Shown one piece after another: positions 7,027 through 11,241 of a stretch of 11,241 nucleotides of DNA (positions are counted from its first letter, which is position 1; each line of letters starts with the position of its first letter). The DNA lies in NCBI GenBank assembly GCA_032128415.1, contig JAQBGW010000105.1, positions 1 to 11,241 on the forward strand. Reading direction: 5' to 3'. The translations under genes were made by a program, and so were the position numbers. The notes under the pieces are model-generated. The model made no database searches. It saw only the letters and a program-made list of their open reading frames with translations, and was not told the DNA's origin. Source of the stretch: Ga0077527 sp032128415 (GTDB lineage: Bacteria; Pseudomonadota; Gammaproteobacteria; Burkholderiales; SG8-41).

Positions 7027-8958
7027 ATGTCCATCGCACAAGCCATGAAGGGCCTGATTGCAATTATTGCGATCGGCATGTCGGTGTATCACCTGACCAT
7101 TGCCTTCATCGGCGCCCCGCAGCAACTGTTCTTCCGCAGCACCCATCTGCTGTTCGCCCTGACGCTGGTATTCCTGATGTACCCGAGTTTTCGCAAGAAG
7201 CAGCTGCCTGCAGAGGGCGCTTACCGCGACGACGCCGGCGGCATCCTGGGCGCCGGCCAGGGCACACCCATCGCCTCCTGGTGGGACTGGTTACTGATCG
7301 CATTGTCTGCAGGCACCATTGCCTACATCTGGATCAATCACGACTACCTGCTGACCCGCTTCGTGTTTGTCGACGACCCGACCCAGATCGAACTGGTGCT
7401 CGGCGGTATATTCACGCTGCTCGTGCTCGAAGGCACACGGCGCATCATCGGCCTCCCGCTACCGGTCACCGCCATCATTTTCCTCGGGTATGCCTTCTTC
7501 GTTGCAAAAACACGTCCCGAGCAGATCATCGAAATCATTTACCTCACCACCGAAGGCGTTTTCGGCAGCACCCTCGGAGTATCTGCCGCCTACGTGATCA
7601 TGTTCGTATTGTTCGGTGCCTTCATGGAACGCACCGGCATCGGTCGGCTGTTCATGGATTTCGCCCTGGCATTGACCGGCCACACCGCCGGCGGCCCCGG
7701 CAAAGTCGCCGTGGTAAGTTCCTGCATGTTCGGCACCGTATCGGGCAGCGCCGTTGCCAATGTACTGGTCGACGGCCCGATTACCATCCCGTTGATGAAG
7801 CGTACCGGCTTCCGCCCGGCATTTGCTGCCGCCGTCGAATCTGTGGCCTCCACCGGCGGGCAGATCATGCCGCCGATCATGGGCGCCGCCGCGTTCGTGA
7901 TGGCCGAATTCCTCGGCGTCAGTTATTTCCAGGTGACGATGTGGGCGATCATCCCGGCGTTCCTGTATTTCCTTGCCGTATTCTGCGCCGTGCATTTTGA
8001 ATCCAAGCGGGTCGACCTGATCGGCCTGCCCAAGGCTGAATGCCCGCGCCTGGGCACCGTGATGCGCGAACGCGGCCACTTGTTCATTCCGCTGGTGACC
8101 ATCCTCTTCGGCCTGATCGCCGGTTACAGCGCGCCGCTGTGCGCGCTGGCCGGAACGCTGATGTGCGTGCCCGTGGCGATGATGCGCAAATCCACAAGGA
8201 AGGACATCAACCTCGACACCATCTTCGGCGCACTGCAGGATGGTGCCAAGAATTCCATCGCCGTGGCACTGGCCTGCGCCTGCGCCGGCATCATCATCGG
8301 CGTCATCACCCTGACCGGCGCCGCGATTAACTTCACGTCCATGGTGGTCGACCTGTCCAAGGACATGCTGGTGCTGGCGCTTCTGCTGACCATGGTGGCT
8401 GGCATCATCCTCGGCATGGGCATGCCGACGACGCCGGCCTACATTGTCATGGTATCGCTGCTGGTACCCGCGATCATCAAGCTCGGCGCGATCGCACCGG
8501 CCGCGCACATGTTCGCATTCTATTTTGCGATCCTGTCGGCGATCACGCCACCGGTTGCACTGGCGGTGTACGCCGCAGCCGGCATCGCCAAGGCGCCGTT
8601 GTGGCAGGCCGGCTGGACGGCAGTACGCGTCGGCGCAGCGGGGTTCATCGTACCCTTCATGTTCATCTTCGAACCGTCACTGCTGATGATCGGCAACTGG
8701 ACGGTCATCCTGCAATCCTTCGTCAGCGCCAGCATCGGCACCATCTGCCTTGCAGCGGGATTATTCGGTTATTTATTCCGCGCTGCCCGGCCCTGGGAGC
8801 GCGCATTCCTGATCGGCGCGGCGATCATGCTGATCAAGCCCGGTCTGGTTACCGATCTGATCGGCGCCAGCCTGATGCTTACAGTTGCATTCAGCCAGCT
8901 AGTCCTCCGCAAAGCGGAACCGCCACCCGTGCTGGAGCGGCCGGTCGCCTACCACTGA
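7027..8958 (+). CDS. TRAP transporter fused permease (DctQ-DctM type, TAXI-associated)
   Basis: Inner-membrane permease of 643 residues in which the small (4TM) and large (12TM) TRAP subunits are one protein, the usual arrangement for TAXI systems. Hydrophobic helices are visible from about residue 9 through the C-terminus. The large-subunit signatures are clear: FGTVSGSAVANV (235-246), TIPLMKRTGFRP (253-264) and STGGQIMPPIMGAAAF (275-290), with a second-half copy LGMGMPTTPAYIVM. TRAP permeases are Na+-coupled secondary importers dependent on their binding protein. The C-terminus ends soon after the last helices, without the DUF3394-type tail of longer fused members. GGAG at 7014-7017 precedes ATG 7027 by 9 bases. 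The gene lies just past the terminator following its binding-protein partner. Confidence 0.92.
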   Translation: MSIAQAMKGLIAIIAIGMSVYHLTIAFIGAPQQLFFRSTHLLFALTLVFLMYPSFRKKQLPAEGAYRDDAGGILGAGQGTPIASWWDWLLIALSAGTIAYIWINHDYLLTRFVFVDDPTQIELVLGGIFTLLVLEGTRRIIGLPLPVTAIIFLGYAFFVAKTRPEQIIEIIYLTTEGVFGSTLGVSAAYVIMFVLFGAFMERTGIGRLFMDFALALTGHTAGGPGKVAVVSSCMFGTVSGSAVANVLVDGPITIPLMKRTGFRPAFAAAVESVASTGGQIMPPIMGAAAFVMAEFLGVSYFQVTMWAIIPAFLYFLAVFCAVHFESKRVDLIGLPKAECPRLGTVMRERGHLFIPLVTILFGLIAGYSAPLCALAGTLMCVPVAMMRKSTRKDINLDTIFGALQDGAKNSIAVALACACAGIIIGVITLTGAAINFTSMVVDLSKDMLVLALLLTMVAGIILGMGMPTTPAYIVMVSLLVPAIIKLGAIAPAAHMFAFYFAILSAITPPVALAVYAAAGIAKAPLWQAGWTAVRVGAAGFIVPFMFIFEPSLLMIGNWTVILQSFVSASIGTICLAAGLFGYLFRAARPWERAFLIGAAIMLIKPGLVTDLIGASLMLTVAFSQLVLRKAEPPPVLERPVAYH

Positions 8959-8976
8959 CGCGTTTATAATCGTCAG
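8955..8976. promoter_or_regulatory. Inverted repeat flanking a TATAAT, possible promoter/operator for glxR
   Basis: CTGACG (8955-8960) and CGTCAG (8971-8976) are perfect inverted arms around ten AT-rich bases containing TATAAT (8965-8970). The left arm overlaps the permease stop codon. If TATAAT is a -10 element for glxR, a repressor on the arms would block it; the -35 region shows no good hexamer. Transcription from it would begin just before the hairpin at 8983. Confidence 0.3.
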
Positions 8977-8982
8977 ACCTGC

Positions 8983-9009
8983 AATTCCTGCGCAGCGCGC
9001 AGGAATTTT
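8983..9009 (+). terminator. Hairpin after the TRAP permease, probable terminator or attenuator
   Basis: AATTCCTGCGC (8983-8993) pairs perfectly with 8997-9007 around an AGC loop, 11 base pairs. The T-run is short (four, 9006-9009) and the last stem bases are A-T, so termination is probably partial. It lies between the permease and glxR, and would reduce glxR transcription from upstream or fold at the 5' end of a glxR-specific mRNA. Confidence 0.55.
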
Positions 9010-9050
9010 CGTCGGCTTTATTTCAGTAACCGCACTTAAAGGACACCACT

Positions 9051-9935
9051 ATGAGCAACGTCGGCTTCATCGGACTCGGCATCATGGGCAAGCCCATGGC
9101 ACTCAACCTGATCAAGGGCGGCCACACGCTCTATCTACACTCGCGCAGCGGCGTGCCCAAGGAACTCACCGACGCCGGCGGCAAAGCCTGCGCCAGCGCA
9201 AAAGAAGTCGCACAAAAGGCCGACATCATCATCACCATGGTGCCGGACACGCCGGACGTGGAGAAAGTATTGTTCAGTGCCGAAGGCGTCGCTGCGGGGC
9301 TGAGCAAAGGCAAAACCGTGGTCGATATGAGTTCCATCTCGCCCATAGCGACCAAAGAATATTCTAATAAAATCAACAAGTTAGGATGCGACTATGTTGA
9401 TGCCCCGGTCTCCGGCGGCGAAGTCGGCGCCAAAAACGCGGCGCTCACCATCATGATCGGCGCAGCGCAAGCCACCTTCGACAAAGTCAAACCGCTGTTC
9501 GAACTGATGGGCAAAAACATCACACTGGTCGGCGGCAACGGCGACGGCCAGACCTGCAAGGTGTGCAACCAGATCATCGTCGCGCTCAACATCGAAGCCG
9601 TCAGTGAAGCGCTGGTGTTCGCCTCCAAAGCCGGCGCCGATCCGGCGAAGGTTCGGCAAGCGTTAATGGGGGGATTTGCCGCCTCGCGCATTCTCGAAGT
9701 CCACGGCGAACGCATGATCAAACGCACCTTCGACCCCGGCTTTCGCATCGAACTGCATCAGAAGGATTTGAACCTCGCACTGCAAGGCGCGCGGTCGATG
9801 GGCGTGTCACTGCCCAACACCGCTACTGCGCTGGAACTGATGAATTCCTGCGTCGCCAATGGTGGCGCGAAGTGGGATCACTCCGCACTGGTCAAGGCGC
9901 TGGAGCGGATGGCGAATCATGAGGTGGCGAAGTAG
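9051..9935 (+). CDS. glxR: 2-hydroxy-3-oxopropionate (tartronate semialdehyde) reductase
   Basis: NAD(P)H-dependent beta-hydroxyacid dehydrogenase, 294 residues, cytoplasmic, reducing tartronate semialdehyde to D-glycerate. The Rossmann motif GFIGLGIMGKPM is at 5-16. Substrate-binding DAPVSGGEVGA (117-127) contains the conserved S121-G122-G123. The catalytic Lys is K170 in GDGQTCKVCNQ with N173 alongside, and K238 lies in the C-terminal HQKDL block. Sequence and length follow GarR/GlxR closely. AAAGGA lies about 7 bases before ATG 9051. The adjacent TRAP transporter and upstream hyi place it in a glycerate-forming route. Related family members such as L-threonate dehydrogenase (LtnD) are the main alternative. 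Confidence 0.88.
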   Translation: MSNVGFIGLGIMGKPMALNLIKGGHTLYLHSRSGVPKELTDAGGKACASAKEVAQKADIIITMVPDTPDVEKVLFSAEGVAAGLSKGKTVVDMSSISPIATKEYSNKINKLGCDYVDAPVSGGEVGAKNAALTIMIGAAQATFDKVKPLFELMGKNITLVGGNGDGQTCKVCNQIIVALNIEAVSEALVFASKAGADPAKVRQALMGGFAASRILEVHGERMIKRTFDPGFRIELHQKDLNLALQGARSMGVSLPNTATALELMNSCVANGGAKWDHSALVKALERMANHEVAK

Positions 9936-9999
9936 TGCAATACCTGAGCCATCAATATAAATGGAATCAATGGTTTATTATTTTTGGTGTCGGAAATTT

Positions 10000-10140
10000 T
10001 CATTCTCCGGCATTCGCGATCGTTTCGCGCCAAATTTCGGCCATACCGCGCTTAGCCTTCTCGACGTAATACAATCTCGCGCATAGTCGATGGTACATGG
10101 AACGCTCATCGTCACTCAACGCCAAAATGCGTAAACGCAT
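10000..10140 (-). CDS. Possible 46-residue small protein, unrecognised
   Basis: A minus-strand reading frame runs from ATG 10140 to TGA at 10002-10000, with an in-frame TGA just before the start. The peptide begins MRLRILALSDDERSMYHRLC and ends AEIWRETIANAGE. It is charged, helix-prone and not low-complexity, which looks more protein-like than the other frames. Only a weak GACGG precedes the start. It is divergent from the methyltransferase gene with an 18-base gap. I do not recognise a family; it could be a real small protein, the tail of a decayed gene, or chance. The opposite strand here has only a 31-codon frame without a good start. Confidence 0.3.
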   Translation of the reverse strand: MRLRILALSDDERSMYHRLCARLYYVEKAKRGMAEIWRETIANAGE

Positions 10141-10158
10141 CCGTCAGAAAATTTCCAA

Positions 10159-10875
10159 ATGCTAATTCGGCTGCTTCGCAATATCTGGAAATCCACGCGT
10201 TCAACAGATTCGGGAACGTCAATCGCCACCAACCTACGACCAAGCTACTCGCCAGCCATATTTCACTCCGTTGACCTTGAGACCGCTAAATCCATCATTC
10301 TGACGCCCACGCCAGACATGACAACAAATGAGCGTTGGGAAATCGAAACACAGAACTTGTCAGAGCAGCTGGGCCGAGAATTGAACCTCAATTCGGAGTC
10401 CCGTATCCTAGATTACGGCTGCGGCATTGGACGTGTCGCCAAGGCGCTGATTGAGCGTTATCGATGCACCGTAATCGGTGTCGATATCAGTCCGGACATG
10501 CGGCGACTCGCAGTGGACTACGTAGGATCAGAGCGATTTGTTACGTGTGACCCGGCAAAAATTGATCAAATGATCAAGGAGGGCTTTCAAGCGACGGGGG
10601 CTTATGCGTGCTGGGTATTGCAGCACTGCCGCGCGCCAGAGCAAGATATAGAGCGCATCCAATTGGCGCTCGCCCCGGGAGCACACTTCTTCGTACTCAA
10701 TAGCGATCATCGGTGGGTGCCAACTGATAGAGGCTGGGCCGCAGATGGCATCTCGGTCGAGAATTTGCTCGCGGCGAGATTCGAGACAGTTTCTAAGTCC
10801 GGTGTCTCACAGCTCGTGGGTTCCAAGATACTCGCTGATCAATCCTACGCGATGCTGCTCAAAGTAAGATCATGA
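10159..10875 (+). CDS. Class I SAM-dependent methyltransferase, substrate unknown
   Basis: A 238-residue Methyltransf_11/25-type enzyme. Motif I LDYGCGIGR is at 84-92, the acidic ribose-binding end VDIS at 108-111, and a post-II block CWVLQHC at 151-157. The ~80 residues before motif I include TPDMTTNERWEIET, a segment I recall from free-standing methyltransferases in polysaccharide or lipid modification regions. The far N-terminus is short, basic and amphipathic. The start is uncertain because no ribosome binding site is visible before ATG 10159. Composition looks less GC-rich than the hyi-glxR block, and no functional partner lies beside it. It is unrelated in catalytic motifs to the MycE-like enzyme at 2872-3588, lacking the acidic metal-binding pattern. 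Confidence 0.75.
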   Translation: MLIRLLRNIWKSTRSTDSGTSIATNLRPSYSPAIFHSVDLETAKSIILTPTPDMTTNERWEIETQNLSEQLGRELNLNSESRILDYGCGIGRVAKALIERYRCTVIGVDISPDMRRLAVDYVGSERFVTCDPAKIDQMIKEGFQATGAYACWVLQHCRAPEQDIERIQLALAPGAHFFVLNSDHRWVPTDRGWAADGISVENLLAARFETVSKSGVSQLVGSKILADQSYAMLLKVRS

Positions 10876-10983
10876 AAACCAAATTTGCGAGACCGAGATC
10901 CCCTAGCGGCCTGTCGGACTTGTGTTGATGATATGAGCGATAGTGGTCATGGCAATCCAGCGAAATTGTGAAATAATTGATAT
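10876..10983. other. Gene-free segment, possible mobile-element debris
   Basis: No gene was found between the methyltransferase stop and the hairpin at 10984. The segment GCGGCCTGTCGGACTTGTG (10906-10924) gives an impression of an insertion-sequence end, from memory of similar CCTGTCGGAC-type termini. No matching inverted repeat, target duplication or transposase was found in the window. A 15-codon minus-strand frame (10950-10903) is too short to claim. Confidence 0.2.
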
Positions 10984-11003
10984 AGGGACGGAGCCCTGTT
11001 TTT
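10984..11003 (+). terminator. Weak terminator-like hairpin
   Basis: AGGG (10984-10987) pairs with CCCT (10994-10997) around ACGGAG, followed by G and five T residues (10999-11003). It is 108 bases after the methyltransferase stop and could end that transcript. The stem is only four base pairs, so the call is tentative. Confidence 0.3.
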
Positions 11004-11007
11004 CTAC

Positions 11008-11241
11008 CTAACCTCGCCACCGCGCCCCTTCTGAGCCGCCGAGTAGCGCAGCCCGACCGGGGGATGGCTGCAACTCGTTAGCCGCAGGCCCGTTCGCGGG
11101 AGCAGGCATCGGCGCCCCTGCCCGCACTCCTGCTTCGCAGCGCCGAGTCCGGGCCGCCCCCGGCGAATTTGGCACCCCACCCCTACCTGCCCTAAACTGC
11201 CCCCACAACACAGCCCGCGCCACAGACCAAGGGGAAGACGA
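11008..11241. repeat. Very GC-rich hairpin-forming segment, possible dispersed repeat
   Basis: This 230-base stretch is sharply more GC-rich than the AT-rich bases before it. It contains CCCG-TTCG-CGGG (11089-11100) and a longer interrupted stem TCGGCGC/GCGCCGA (11109-11115 with 11140-11146, plus inner TGC/GCA pairing). A 71-codon minus-strand frame crosses it (11223-11008), but the product is Gly/Ala/Arg/Pro-rich without domain character, as expected from GC-rich non-coding DNA. I read it as a REP-like or other intergenic repeat that may continue past the right edge. Confidence 0.35.

Noticed and set aside
7459..8508. Long 349-codon minus-strand frame opposite the TRAP permease
   Set aside because: The protein is His/Gly/Asp-rich as expected from the antisense of a GC-rich membrane gene, and the plus strand clearly encodes the TRAP permease.
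10903..10950. 15-codon minus-strand frame starting MTTIAHIINTS
   Set aside because: Too short and without a ribosome binding site; only mentioned as part of the possible mobile-element debris.
11070..11090. CGTTAGCC in the tail as an integron attC core
   Set aside because: It does not match the GTTRRRY core exactly, and no paired complementary core, attI site or integrase is present.
11008..11223. 71-codon minus-strand frame in the GC-rich tail
   Set aside because: Composition is Gly/Ala/Arg/Pro-rich with no domain character, and stop codons are rare by chance in such GC-rich DNA; better read as non-coding repeat.

Overview
The window looks like chromosomal DNA of a GC-rich proteobacterium, most likely a betaproteobacterium. 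That is inferred from gene content (CoxD/CoxE-type pair, TAXI-type TRAP transporter, tartronate-semialdehyde genes) and overall protein character; no rRNA or other marker gene is present to fix the taxon. No tRNA, CRISPR array or intact transposase gene was seen.

Left part, minus strand (about 1-5058). An exported ABC-type solute-binding protein with a long helical C-terminal extension sits at the left edge, with its own predicted promoter. About 320 bases away is a compact four-gene minus-strand block, in transcription order: a MocA-like nucleotidyltransferase, a MoxR/CoxD-type AAA+ ATPase, a MycE-like metal-dependent O-methyltransferase, and a CoxE-like VWA protein. The AAA+/VWA pair plus a MocA-like protein is the accessory set that usually accompanies molybdenum hydroxylases of the CO-dehydrogenase/xanthine-dehydrogenase type, but no such enzyme is encoded here. 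The methyltransferase sits between the two genes that normally touch.

Central part, plus strand (about 5110-9935). A divergent block encodes hydroxypyruvate isomerase (Hyi), a TAXI-family TRAP solute-binding protein, a fused TRAP permease and tartronate-semialdehyde reductase (GlxR/GarR). The transporter genes lie between two enzymes of the tartronate-semialdehyde/glycerate route, which suggests the TRAP system imports a small C2-C4 hydroxy- or oxo-acid feeding that route. A very strong intrinsic terminator lies between the binding-protein and permease genes, and a second hairpin precedes glxR, so the block looks internally tuned for unequal expression.

Right part (about 9936-11241). Composition and gene density change. 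There is a possible 46-residue minus-strand ORF, a second SAM-dependent methyltransferase of unknown substrate, and then about 360 bases without a convincing gene. That last stretch holds a weak terminator-like hairpin, a segment that resembles mobile-element debris, and a very GC-rich, hairpin-forming segment that may be a dispersed repeat. This end looks like a variable, accessory boundary.
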